Assembly (NCBI GenBank): GCA_000488855.1
Contig: KI535279.1
Span: 41,605 to 105,604, forward strand
Origin: Eubacterium brachy ATCC 33089
GTDB lineage: Bacteria; Bacillota; Clostridia; Peptostreptococcales; Anaerovoracaceae
Direction of reading: 5' to 3'
DNA: 64,000 bases
The translations under genes and the position numbers were made by a program. Every line of letters starts with the position of its first letter. Within the stretch, counting starts at the first letter, position 1. Below, one piece after another: positions 47,025-56,904 of the stretch. A model generated the notes under the pieces. It was not told the origin of the DNA, did not search any database, and worked only from the letters and a program-made list of their open reading frames with translations.

Positions 47025-48623
47025 ATGAAAGACTATATGACTAATTTCAATGAAGAAAAGTTAAAAGAAGCATTTGAAATAAGAGAGGCGTACATAAAGG
47101 GAGAGATTCCTTTGGATTTTGCCAATGCACAGATGAAGGCTCACGTAGGCAGCCTGACCCCTGCCGAACTGGCATACATAGAGCAGCACTTCCAGGAAAA
47201 AGTCGAAGATGAATGCGCTTCCGAGGATATTGCCCAAATGCTCGCTATTTACGAGGGAGTCATTATCGAGGAACCTAAATTATCGGATTTGCCGGACGGA
47301 CATCCCATCAAGAATTATGTGGATGAGAACGTTGCCATCAGAAATGTGATAGAGGAATTGGATGGTTTGTTGGCAAAGAAATATATTAAAAATCAATGGG
47401 ATGAGGCATTTGAAAAATTAAATCAGTTCAAAATACATCTCAGCAGGAAACAGAATCAGCTGTATACAGCCCTTGAAAGAAAAGGTTTTGATAGACCGAC
47501 AGAGACTATGTGGCTGTACGATAACGAAATCAGGGATAAAATCACAAGTATAACCCAAATGGCAAATGACGATGATGACAGACAGCACATTAAAGAGGCC
47601 TTTGATAATTTTAAGGAGTATATTCTAGACTTGATGGAAAAAGAAGACACTATTTTGTATCCCACTTCACTGGAGCTGATCCGCGAAGATGAATTTAGAG
47701 AGATGATCTCGGGAGATAAGGAAATAGGGTACTGTCTGATCACTCCAAAAGATGATTACGAAAAAAGTTTCGATAGGTTGCATGATAAGGGAATGCGGGG
47801 CTCGGAACGAAACGAGTTCAGCGGTTTTAAAGACGAGTTGTCACAGCTGCTTGAAAAATATGGAATTCAAGGTGGATGGACTGAAGATACGCCTATGAAT
47901 GTAAAACAGGGGATTTTGAGCTTAAATCAAATAAATTTGCTGTTTCAGCACCTTCCTGTGGATATATCCTATGTGGATGAAAACGAGCTGGTTGCATTTT
48001 ACAGTGATACAAAGCACAGAGTATTTCCGAGAAGCAAGGGAGTGATAGGTAGGGATGTCAAAAACTGCCATCCGAAAAATTCGGTTGAAACCGTGGAAGA
48101 AATAATTCAGAAATTCAGAAGCGGCGAAAAGGACAGAGTCGAATTCTGGATCAATAAACCGGAAGTGTTCATATACATTCTGTACGTTGCGGTGAGAGAT
48201 GAGAGCGGAAAGTTTAAAGGCGTAATGGAGATGATGCAAGACTGCACGCATATAAGAAATCTACAAGGAAGCCAAACTCTTTTAGATTGGGATGCTGAGA
48301 ACAGGCAACAGGACAGCACAGAAGGCAGTGACCGAGGAGAACAGGTGGCGGATAGTGCAGTAGAAGATGATGGTAATTCGGAGGAAAGCTCAGGAAAAAT
48401 CACATTGCTGAAACCTGAGATGAAAATTGCACCGATTTTAGATGCTTATCCGACATTGAAGGATTATATGATTTCAAAGTCTGACAAGTTTAAAATGATG
48501 AACTCTCCCATGTTTAAATTCATGAAAAAGGTAGCCACAGTAAAGGACGTTTCAAAGAGAACGGGATTTTCTATGGAAGTTTTGCAGAGAGAATTCACAA
48601 AATTTCTGGAAGAACTGAAATGA
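47025..48623 (+). CDS. DUF438 / PAS / DUF1858 sensor-like protein
   Basis: 532-aa soluble protein: an N-terminal DUF438 region (LKEAFEIREAYIKGEIPLDF), a hemerythrin-like helical segment (HLSRKQNQLYTALERKGF, LMEKEDTILYP with His/Glu positions), a PAS-type fold (VDISYVDENELVAFYSDT, FPRSKGVIGRDVKNCHP) and a C-terminal DUF1858 domain (MKIAPILDAYPTLKDYM). Such proteins accompany hcp and respond to oxygen or NO. ATG 47025 follows GGGAGGAG; a longer start at 46971 has no site. It is followed 100 bp later by a cupin. Confidence 0.85.
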   Translation: MKDYMTNFNEEKLKEAFEIREAYIKGEIPLDFANAQMKAHVGSLTPAELAYIEQHFQEKVEDECASEDIAQMLAIYEGVIIEEPKLSDLPDGHPIKNYVDENVAIRNVIEELDGLLAKKYIKNQWDEAFEKLNQFKIHLSRKQNQLYTALERKGFDRPTETMWLYDNEIRDKITSITQMANDDDDRQHIKEAFDNFKEYILDLMEKEDTILYPTSLELIREDEFREMISGDKEIGYCLITPKDDYEKSFDRLHDKGMRGSERNEFSGFKDELSQLLEKYGIQGGWTEDTPMNVKQGILSLNQINLLFQHLPVDISYVDENELVAFYSDTKHRVFPRSKGVIGRDVKNCHPKNSVETVEEIIQKFRSGEKDRVEFWINKPEVFIYILYVAVRDESGKFKGVMEMMQDCTHIRNLQGSQTLLDWDAENRQQDSTEGSDRGEQVADSAVEDDGNSEESSGKITLLKPEMKIAPILDAYPTLKDYMISKSDKFKMMNSPMFKFMKKVATVKDVSKRTGFSMEVLQREFTKFLEELK

Positions 48624-48723
48624 TGTTCCACAGAAGGGCACCTGCTCTATATTAACAGGTAAAAAAATTGAGCAAAACTCAAATGAGGAGAACAGTCGTA
48701 CAAAAGAAAATGGAGGTATCAAT

Positions 48724-49005
48724 ATGGCAAAGATAGTGGAGAATTTAGGAGTTGCGATACAGGGAAGTGACTATACAGTAGTTAAAAAGGCGGGAAAAAA
48801 AGGTGAAACCGTGGAAAAGCACGATCATCCCGAAGCCAATGTGTTATTTACTGTCGTGAAAGGGCATATGGAAGTCACCATAGGAGATAAGGATGTGTTC
48901 AACTTAGTTCCGGGACAGATTCTTTCCTTTGACGGCAGCAATACCATAAGCGCAAAGTTTGTGGAAGACAGCGAGTTTTTCGTAACTCTGATTTTAAAAA
49001 GATAA
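48724..49005 (+). CDS. Cupin-domain protein
   Basis: 93-aa single cupin barrel. The metal-site pattern is partly present: HDHPEANVLFTVVKGHMEV gives two His and a Glu, and LVPGQILSFDG the second cupin motif. It is probably a small metal-binding or sensor protein. It is co-directional with the DUF438 gene in the nitrosative-stress group, with its own AATGGAGG-type leader and a strong terminator right after. Confidence 0.82.
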   Translation: MAKIVENLGVAIQGSDYTVVKKAGKKGETVEKHDHPEANVLFTVVKGHMEVTIGDKDVFNLVPGQILSFDGSNTISAKFVEDSEFFVTLILKR

Positions 49006-49023
49006 AGAATATAAAGTGAAGTG

Positions 49024-49056
49024 AACGGTTCCTTGAATTTGACGAGGAACCGTTTT
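49024..49056 (+). terminator. Rho-independent terminator
   Basis: AACGGTTCCT pairs perfectly with AGGAACCGTT and ends in T residues. Confidence 0.8.
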
Positions 49057-49444
49057 AAGTTGCATAAAGGTCGCTGAAAGGGAAGTGTGTCAGAGAGTTT
49101 AGGTACGATTCGGGAGAGACAAGTGTAAAACCACCGGATGCATTAGATTGGAAGCTTGTACTGCTGCCAACTTTAAATAAATCCGGGCTATGAGGTTGTT
49201 GGATTTCTCAAACTGAACCTAGCGGAGAAAAATGAGCCTATTTGCAGGACTAACTATAATATGATAGACTAATACAGAAATGATTTTTTTAATATACATC
49301 ATATCAAATTATATTTTAAAGAAAAAAACTCGCCTACGCGAGTTGGCCCGTAAGGGCGATTACGAAAATTCGTTATTTGAACTTGTAGTGTGATTCCATA
49401 CGGTGAAAAAACTTCCGAAAAATAAATGATAAAAGGTAGCATGT
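49057..49444. other. Intergenic junction into element-derived sequence
   Basis: Ends the stress operon. At 49328-49360 there are two tight hairpins (ACTCGC/GCGAGT and GCCC/GGGC). Sequence of this style is common between genes of conjugative elements, and an element remnant follows at 49445. No gene. Confidence 0.4.
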
Positions 49445-50005
49445 TTGAGAGTAGTGGTATTTAACACACGATTTAAGCGAAGAAGGAAAAGAGCAAGGAA
49501 TTTTGAACTTCTAAAAATAAGTGGCAGCTTTCAGGAAGAAACGAAAAGATTATCGGAAGCACTTAAAAATTCACATTATCTAAAAGAAACAATCAAAGAA
49601 TATGAACGCTTTTTGACAGGATACAGAGAGAACAGAGATGTGCTTAGGTTTCACTATCACAAAGTAGACAGTCTTTATCAGAAGTTACAGGAGCTTGAAC
49701 TGCCGAGAAAAGAATATACTTCTAATCTGACTGAACTTCTAAAAGTAAAAGCCTTTATTACTGAAGATGAAGTTCTTGCCATACTTTCAATGGGAAACGG
49801 AGTAGATAGAGGAAGAGAGAGAATTACCGAGTTTTTCAAGGAGAACCATACTTTACAGGAAAAAGCGAATTTCTTAAAAGACGAGAACGGAATTGGCAGA
49901 AGCTCTCATGCTGTTGCAGGTGCAATGTTTACTGCAATCACTGTTCAATTTGCTTTGGGATGCGACATTGCAGACATAGTCGAAATTGTCGAAAATGAAA
50001 AATAA
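49445..50005 (+). pseudogene. Fragment of a conjugative-element SNF2 helicase-type protein
   Basis: 186 residues of what looks like an internal piece of the very large helicase/methylase-like proteins of ICEs. The run FITEDEVLAILSMGNGVDRG, RERITEFFKENHTLQEKANF, LKDENGIGRSSHAVAGAMF corresponds to a segment I recall as ending '...GIGGRSHALSGA' in those proteins of well over 1000 residues. Here it diverges and stops. It marks the left edge of element-derived DNA around the dnd region. Confidence 0.55.
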
Positions 50006-50105
50006 ACTTGGTATACATTTCTTAATAAAATAAAGTTATCGTATGTGAAAATGAGTTTATCAAAGAGAATAGAATTAATAATAACAACTGAAGGGAGGAA
50101 ATGTA

Positions 50106-52770
50106 ATGGTAGATGTGCATGATGAAAAAACTTTTGCTGAACAATATGAACTCAATGCTGACGAATACATTGATGTAGATGTTGTTTCATTGCCATTTAC
50201 CGTTCGTGTCCAAAAAAGATTAGATGGTATTCGCATTAACAATTTATGTGAACTTCTAAACACTAAACCCGAAGCCTTACTTAATCTACCGGGTTTTGGT
50301 TTAAATTGTTTTAATCAAATAGATAGTTACATTAGGGAACTTAAGAAAAATGATTCGTCTCATTTTTCTATTAACACTTTAGAGAATAAGAGCCTGAAGA
50401 GTGGAAAAAAATGGGGAAAATATGTAGAACACATTAAAAATGGAGATTTTTCTTTTGTAGATATAGATGATCTAAATGATCTAGAACGACATGACTTCTT
50501 CAGAATAAAAGAAGCATATTCGGTTTTAGGAGAAGACCTTGTTAGAAGTTGTTTGGATAATCCAGGAACAGAGTGTGAGTTGTTATCTTGTTTTAGTGAA
50601 TATATTAATAGATGCACTATTCTTTCACAAATAAAAGATGCAATGAATGACATTCCTGATGATAGAAAACACAGGAAGTGCATTAATTTCATAACGGCGT
50701 TTAGTTTAGATGAAAATGATAGAGATGCTCTGTTGTCATTTTATGAATCTTCTGAAACCGAACTATACATGATTAATGCAGAGTTAATTAGTGAATCTAG
50801 TTATTTGCTTGTTCTTAAATTTTTTAGATGGTGTTCCTTTAATCTTTTGAATCAAGTTAAGGAACTGTTTGAGAAAAAGATATATAAGGACGATCGTATT
50901 CATTTCATACTTGATGCACGAGCAAAAAAATGCACTTTGGAAGAAGTCGGGCAATCTGAGAATATTACACGAGAAAGAGTAAGGCAACTAGAAAACAAAG
51001 CAAGGCATTCGTTTGAAATAATTCAAAAAAAATTAAATATTGTTCAAAAGATTTTTGCCGATAATAATGGAGAAGTAATAATAACGCATGACGATGTAGT
51101 GAAGTTTTGTGGTCCAATAGGGAATCAAGTTTTCTACCTTTTAAAGAATGTAGAAAGCGAGAGTTTTTATTACGATTCTCAATTGGATGTAATTGTTGTT
51201 GGTGATCAAGAGTACGCTAGAAAAATAGCGTTGTTTCTTGATGACCATCCACAAGTATCTAAGCAAGATGATTTTAAACACATAATTTCATGTGCTATAG
51301 AAGAGAGTTTACCTGGAAAATTTATTCAAAGTTACATTGAAACAAATTATAAACTAACGGGTAATGTATATCATAAAACTCGTCTGACATTGGCTTCTGT
51401 TTATGAAGATATTCTAATACGATATTTCCCGAATGGAGTTCATATTTATGATGAAGCAGAAATATCTAAAATAAGGAGTGCTATCTGGAAGGATTATGGG
51501 GATATCGGATTACCTAAGAATGATAGAGCAATTACAGCAAGAATCTCTAGTATCGGAATGTTAAGTGGTCGAGGTATTTATAAACCTAAAAATAAGGATA
51601 AAACATACATTTCAAATGCTTTGGCCGAGAAGCTGCATATTTATATCCACGAAGATGGAAACGAAGTTGTGATGATGAATACACTCTATTATCTTTACCG
51701 AGATGAATTGAGTGCTGAAGGAGTGGATAACAAGTATTTTCTTCAAGGAATACTAAAAGAATTATTTGGCGACGAGTTGGTGTTTCGGCGCGATTATGTA
51801 TCGAAAAACAAAGAATTTCATTCAATTTATTCGTCAATCATATCGTTCATAAAGGAGTCAAAATCTCCTGTTTCGAAAAAAGAAATCAAAGATGCATTTC
51901 CGGGTATTACGGATATTGTTATAAACATGGCAATAGATGATGAGGAGATATTAAACTTCTTTGGAGAATACCTTCATGCAAGTAGATTAGTATTTCGTGA
52001 AAACGAAGTTGAACGACTCAAGAGAATAGTTGATCGTGTCACTGATAATGATAGGGAACATCATATTAAAGAAGTTTTTGAGATTGTAACTTTTGAACAA
52101 TCAGAATTGCTATCACGCAATTTTGCTAAATTTCCATTTTGCTTGCAAAGTATACTGGAGTATTTGTATCACAAGCCAATACCAATTTTCTAGGCCATAT
52201 TTGGCGCGAAAAGGAATTGTAATGGGTCGTGCTGCAGAGAGGTTACATGAGTATATTTATTCAGAGGAAACAGTTTCGATTTCAGATATTTCAGCCTTTT
52301 CCAGAGATAACCATTATCAAATACAATCATTATTAGACTACGCAAACTCATGTAATGATAAGTATTTGATGGTTGATAATGATACTTTGAAAATGATTGA
52401 TGAACTAGACATTGATAAAACATTTTCAGAAGAATTAGAAAGGATATTGCTTAATGAAGTAGTAAATACTATGCCTATTAGAAGTCTGCAATGCTGGGGG
52501 GAATTACCCAAAGTGAATGTTCCTTGGACGGATTGGCTATTGTATAGCATCCTAAACAAATGGAGTAAAGTATTTGATGTTGGTCCATCAAATTCACAAC
52601 TTCGACAGGCCGTTCCACTTATTGCTCCAAAGGGAAAACTTGATATAAGGCCTTTTGTTAATCTTAGTGTTTATGACAATATGCGGTTGGCCGATGATTT
52701 AAACAACATCGACGACTTACTGGAAGACATAATAGGCAATGAGATATTGGAGGGTAATGATGAACTATAA
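50106..52770 (+). pseudogene. Frameshifted alpha-CTD/sigma4-like DNA-binding protein of the dnd-adjacent module
   Basis: Paralogue of the gene at 34809. The first frame (50106-52193, 695 aa) carries an alpha-CTD-like helix-hairpin-helix (VSLPFTVRVQKRLDGIRIN, LLNLPGFGLNCFNQIDSYI), a sigma region 4-like HTH (CTLEEVGQSENITRERVRQL, about 275-294) and the landmark YGDIGLPKNDRAITARIS. It stops at TAG 52191; the homology continues in the +1 frame (PYLARKGI against PHILEKGL of the paralogue) to 52770, with ELPKVNVPWTDWLLYSIL matching ELPQIGHRWNAFLL. One extra T in the TTTT run at 52186-52189 explains the break. The second part has its own AAGGA-ATG at 52222 and could be translated separately. It overlaps the helicase gene. 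Confidence 0.65.
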
Positions 52771-54808
52771 AGATTTAGACTTAAATATAAGTTATATCAG
52801 TCGCGGCGATAATAACATTGCAGATTCGTTTTTGGTTCCTGCATTGAAATTAACGAAAGTGTACCAAAGAAGTGTGGGCTTTTTCTCATCAGGTGTATTT
52901 AAGCCCATTATTGATGGCATCGTCGCTATTGCGCGCAATGGCGGTAAGATACAACTAATAGCTAGCCCCAAATTGAGAAATGAGGACATTATTGCAATTA
53001 GTGAAGGATATAGAAAAAGAAACGAAATCATTGAGGAATCGTTTTCTAATGATTTTCTAGAAAGTCTAAATGGATTAAATGATGATCAACTCAAACTGCT
53101 TGCCACACTTATAGCAAAAGAAGTTTTGGATATAAAAATAGCTATTACACCATCAATTGGAGACTATCATGACAAATTAGGTATTCTAGAAGACTTTGAT
53201 GGTAATGTGATTGTGTTTTACGGTTCGTCAAACTCTTCGCTGAACGGATATAGAGATAATTATGAGAAAATACGAATCGTTAAAGGCTGGATAGATAGCG
53301 AAAAAGACCGTGTCTATGATGAGAAAATGGAGTTTGAATCTCTTTGGGATGGAACAAATCCGTTTGTAGAAGTTTATGATTATCGAGAGTCTGCTGAGAA
53401 AAAAATCTTACAGGTTATTGATAACAGAGAATGTTTGCGCAAGGGAAATATAGAACAACCTGTAAAATTAAGGGATTACCAAGTTAAGGCAATTGATGCT
53501 TGGGTAGAGAATGACTACCATGGTTTTTATGTGATGGCAACTGGTACTGGCAAGACATGGACTGCTATATACTCAGCAAAGAAACTATTCGAATCGCATC
53601 AGGCTATAACGGTGATATGTGCTCCATATAAGCATCTAATTAAACAATGGGCTGAAGATTTGATAAAGAGTTTCCCAAAAGCAAAGCTAATTATGGCCTC
53701 TTCGGAGAACCCAAATTGGGACAAGCAGATATCGGAGGAAATATTACGCAAACAGTACAACAACGATACGCAAATCATCATTGTTTCAACGATAGCCTCG
53801 TTTTCAACGGAACGTTTTAATAGGGTCATTAATAAAAGCCATGAAAAGAAATTATTAATTGTCGATGAGGCACATCGTTTTACAGATAGGAGCGAGGAAT
53901 TAAAAAACACATACAGTTTCATGCTGGGATTAAGTGCGACGCCTTTTAGTGGTTCATCAGCAGAAAAAGGCAAAGAATTGATGAAGTATTTTGGTGGTCA
54001 AGTCTTTAATTTACCTATTGAAGATGCTTTGGGAAAGTATCTTGTAAACTACTATTATCATCCAATTGTTGTTTCAGCAACAGAGGATGAAGAGAATAAA
54101 TTCAAATACCATACGCAGAAAATCATTTCATGTTTTAAGAATAACAAATGCATTAATCCAGATTTATTGGTGAAGTCGTTAAGAAATAGATTAAGAGTTA
54201 TTTCTATGTCAAGTGAAAAACAGGAGAAAATTGATGATATCATTGAAGGTATAACAACGAAAGATCACTTTGTTATTTACTGTGGTGACGGAAAGCTGTT
54301 TGATGGAAACAACACAGAAGAAATGAGACACATTAGGTTTGTAAAAGGAAAGCTAAATGATCACGGATATAAACCTAGTCAGTTTACTGCAAAAGAAAAT
54401 ATGCAGGAAAGAATGGAACTAGTCAATGAATTCAATAGGGGTAATATCACAGCACTTGCAGCTATAAGATGTTTGGACGAAGGAATTAATATTCCTTCGA
54501 TTAAAGCCGCGCTGATATTATCAAGCAATGATGATTATAGAGAATTCGTTCAAAGACGAGGCAGAATTCTCCGACAGTATTCTGATAAACAATCCGCAGA
54601 CATCTATGATGTAATCGTGTTGCCATCACATGATATGCAGTCATGGGCAAAAATAGAACTGCGACGGTTTTTAGAATATGGCCGACTTTCAATAAACTGG
54701 GAAGAGTTGAAAACGAAACTAGAAGAATTATTGGAGATATATGATTTGTCGTTTGATGACATTGATGTTTATGATTATGATGAAGTGGAGGAACCTTTAG
54801 ATGAATGA
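52760..54808 (+). CDS. PLD-like nuclease fused to DEAD/DEAH helicase
   Basis: 682 aa. The N-terminal ~200 residues are a phospholipase-D-like nuclease (RSVGFFSSGVFKPIIDGI, IQLIASPKLRNEDI, DYHDKLGILED giving HxK near 137, then YGSSNSSLNGY). A superfamily 2 helicase follows: Walker A ATGTGKT (about 260), VDEAHRF (about 370), LGLSATPF and motif VI QRRGRILRQY. Such fusions cut or process DNA in R-M-like systems. ATG 52760 follows GGAGGG. Its start lies inside the end of the upstream gene and its stop inside the downstream micro-ORF, so the module is tightly coupled. Role in phosphorothioate-dependent restriction is inferred from position. Confidence 0.8.
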   Translation: MNYKDLDLNISYISRGDNNIADSFLVPALKLTKVYQRSVGFFSSGVFKPIIDGIVAIARNGGKIQLIASPKLRNEDIIAISEGYRKRNEIIEESFSNDFLESLNGLNDDQLKLLATLIAKEVLDIKIAITPSIGDYHDKLGILEDFDGNVIVFYGSSNSSLNGYRDNYEKIRIVKGWIDSEKDRVYDEKMEFESLWDGTNPFVEVYDYRESAEKKILQVIDNRECLRKGNIEQPVKLRDYQVKAIDAWVENDYHGFYVMATGTGKTWTAIYSAKKLFESHQAITVICAPYKHLIKQWAEDLIKSFPKAKLIMASSENPNWDKQISEEILRKQYNNDTQIIIVSTIASFSTERFNRVINKSHEKKLLIVDEAHRFTDRSEELKNTYSFMLGLSATPFSGSSAEKGKELMKYFGGQVFNLPIEDALGKYLVNYYYHPIVVSATEDEENKFKYHTQKIISCFKNNKCINPDLLVKSLRNRLRVISMSSEKQEKIDDIIEGITTKDHFVIYCGDGKLFDGNNTEEMRHIRFVKGKLNDHGYKPSQFTAKENMQERMELVNEFNRGNITALAAIRCLDEGINIPSIKAALILSSNDDYREFVQRRGRILRQYSDKQSADIYDVIVLPSHDMQSWAKIELRRFLEYGRLSINWEELKTKLEELLEIYDLSFDDIDVYDYDEVEEPLDE

Positions 54809-54965
54809 TAAAAAAATTATTGATAATATGATTGGCTTTGTAGAGGATAAGGAGCATCAGTTGCAAGTTAATAAGCTTCTTGCAGATTCTCAAGCGAAAA
54901 ACGACACGGTAAAAGCTATTCTAGATAAACTGGAGGCAGAATTAAATGAAAATAAAAACAATTGA
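54801..54965 (+). CDS. 54-aa micro-ORF bridging helicase and ATPase genes
   Basis: Short frame starting MNDKKIIDNMIGFVEDKEHQ and ending DKLEAELNENKNN, predicted fully helical and acidic/Lys-rich with a heptad-like spacing. It overlaps the helicase stop by 8 nt (ATGAATGA) and the ATPase start by 20 nt, which argues that it is translated and not accidental. No homology recognised. It could be a coupling or adaptor peptide. Confidence 0.5.
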   Translation: MNDKKIIDNMIGFVEDKEHQLQVNKLLADSQAKNDTVKAILDKLEAELNENKNN

Positions 54966-56904
54966 GTTTGAAAATTTTAGGAATTTTAAAAATCACGGTC
55001 TGATTAGGTGTTCTATTGATGGAAAAGTAACTATTGTTTATGGAAAAAACGGAGATGGTAAAACAACATTACATCAGCTGTTTCGGTGGGTTTTTTATGG
55101 ACAAGTTCACTTTAATAAGACAACAACTGATCGCCTTTATAATCTTGAATTTGAAAACAATGCATCGTTTGGGGATGTTTTCGATGTAATGGGAAGAATT
55201 GAATTTGAACATGACGGATCACAGTATTCCCTTACTAGAAAATTTACTTATAAGAAAGCTTTGAACAAATCCGATAAAATTGCGGAGGACTTATCGCTAC
55301 TTCGCTTGAATGGAGATAAAGACTGGAAGCCTATTGATAAACCTAAAGATGTAATAGAGAAACTTATTCCTTCAGGGCTATCAGACTATTTCTTTTTTGA
55401 CGGAGAGAGCATGATTGCAGACTTAAGAGTTAAAGGCAAAGATTCTGCTGGGAAATTGCGTAAGGCTCTTTACTCCATGTTTGATTTAGATGTTACAGAA
55501 TCCGCAATTAACCATATTGGAAGAACTGATTTAAAAACGACTGTGCTCGGTAAGTTGTACTTGAGTAAAGGAACAATATCTAGCAGTAGTGAAATTGCAG
55601 CAGTAAAAACCAATATAGAAGGAGCGCAATCAAAACTTGAAAAAATTGCTGAGCGAATTCAAAAAGCGGAGGAAGAAAAAAACACAAAAAAAGAATTTGT
55701 CAGTGACACTTCTGAAAAAATAGGTAGCACAAAATCAAAGGAAGAATACGAAAAGCAGCGAAAAGCGCTGAAAGCACAACGCGACATTTTTATTAATAAT
55801 GCAGAAATGGCACAGTCTGGGTTTGGTGATGCGGTATTTGGAATGTTTCCTCAATTGTTTATCTCAAAGGCAGTGTCTGATGCTAGAGGAAAAATACATT
55901 TAAAAGTGAGCGATAACAAACTTCCGGCGGGAGTTAATTATAAATTGATAAAATACTTATTGTCAAACGATACAAACGAATGTATCTGCGGAAACCCTCT
56001 TTGCGAATCAGAACGAGAACATATCAAAGCATATTTAGATATGCTTCCTCCTAAATCTTTCACTAGTTTATATAATGAGTTTACTACAACGGCTAGAAAC
56101 TGGGGAGAAGGGTTAGATAAAGAAAAGATTCAATCATTTATTCAACAAGTTTTAGATAATCGCGAACAGGCACAGCAATGTGATACACAGATCTTAGAAC
56201 TTGATAATGCAGAAAAGAAAAGTCCGGACATTGAAGATTTAGTAATAGCAAGGCGGCAGGCGGAGGTTGATATTGAATCACTTGAGCAAGAGTTGTCTGA
56301 CAAAAGGACTGAACAAAAGAAATTCGAAATATACTTAAAGAAACAAATGTCTGATTTTGATCAGCTGACGAAGGCAACCTCTGACGGTGAATTGATATTG
56401 AAAAAAATCAGGATTATGGAACAAGTTGCAGATTATTTTCGAAAGAAATTGGAGACGGAATCTGTAGAGTATAGTCTTAAATTACAGTCAAACATTCAGT
56501 CATTAATTGACGATATGTTGACAAGCAAAAGAAAAGTATCTGTTAGCGCAGAATTCTCTGTTACAGTTACCGATAGTTACAATGATGAATCAAAATCAGA
56601 AGGACAATTTGCGGTAGTATCGTTTGCATACATCGGCGGAATACTAAAGATGCTCCAAAGTGAAGCTGCTCTTTCATCAAAAGAATATCCATTGGTGCTA
56701 GATGGGCCTTTTTCAAAGTTGGATCCAGACCAAAGGCAAAATGTTATTGATATGATACCACAATTTGCTCCGCAGGTAATTTTGTTTTCCAAAGATGATT
56801 TGCATGAGTTGTTTCCAGAAAGTAGCATTGGAAAAACATGGACGATTGTCAGCAATGAAGAGAAGAATGTTGCGCATGTTGAGGAGGGATACTTATGGAA
56901 ATAA
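54946..56904 (+). CDS. DndD-like SMC/Rad50-type ATPase of the dnd-adjacent module
   Basis: 652 aa. It starts MKIKTIEFENFRNFKN; Walker A is YGKNGDGKTT (about 32-41), and the DndD-typical FFFDGESM follows. Long coiled coils surround a zinc-hook-like ECICGNPLCE (about 345-354). The C-terminal signature region is SEGQFAVVSFAYIGGI, and Walker B is LVLDGPFSKLD (about 583-593). It is a second, diverged relative of the DndD encoded at 59898 and differs in having the CxC hook. Probably membrane-independent DNA binding. It is coupled to the micro-ORF upstream and overlaps the next gene by 10 nt. Confidence 0.8.
   Translation: MKIKTIEFENFRNFKNHGLIRCSIDGKVTIVYGKNGDGKTTLHQLFRWVFYGQVHFNKTTTDRLYNLEFENNASFGDVFDVMGRIEFEHDGSQYSLTRKFTYKKALNKSDKIAEDLSLLRLNGDKDWKPIDKPKDVIEKLIPSGLSDYFFFDGESMIADLRVKGKDSAGKLRKALYSMFDLDVTESAINHIGRTDLKTTVLGKLYLSKGTISSSSEIAAVKTNIEGAQSKLEKIAERIQKAEEEKNTKKEFVSDTSEKIGSTKSKEEYEKQRKALKAQRDIFINNAEMAQSGFGDAVFGMFPQLFISKAVSDARGKIHLKVSDNKLPAGVNYKLIKYLLSNDTNECICGNPLCESEREHIKAYLDMLPPKSFTSLYNEFTTTARNWGEGLDKEKIQSFIQQVLDNREQAQQCDTQILELDNAEKKSPDIEDLVIARRQAEVDIESLEQELSDKRTEQKKFEIYLKKQMSDFDQLTKATSDGELILKKIRIMEQVADYFRKKLETESVEYSLKLQSNIQSLIDDMLTSKRKVSVSAEFSVTVTDSYNDESKSEGQFAVVSFAYIGGILKMLQSEAALSSKEYPLVLDGPFSKLDPDQRQNVIDMIPQFAPQVILFSKDDLHELFPESSIGKTWTIVSNEEKNVAHVEEGYLWK

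Noticed and set aside
52093..52221. Upstream extension of the second half of the split gene as an independent gene
   Set aside because: This segment overlaps the first frame and has no start signal; homology shows that it is the continuation of the same protein.
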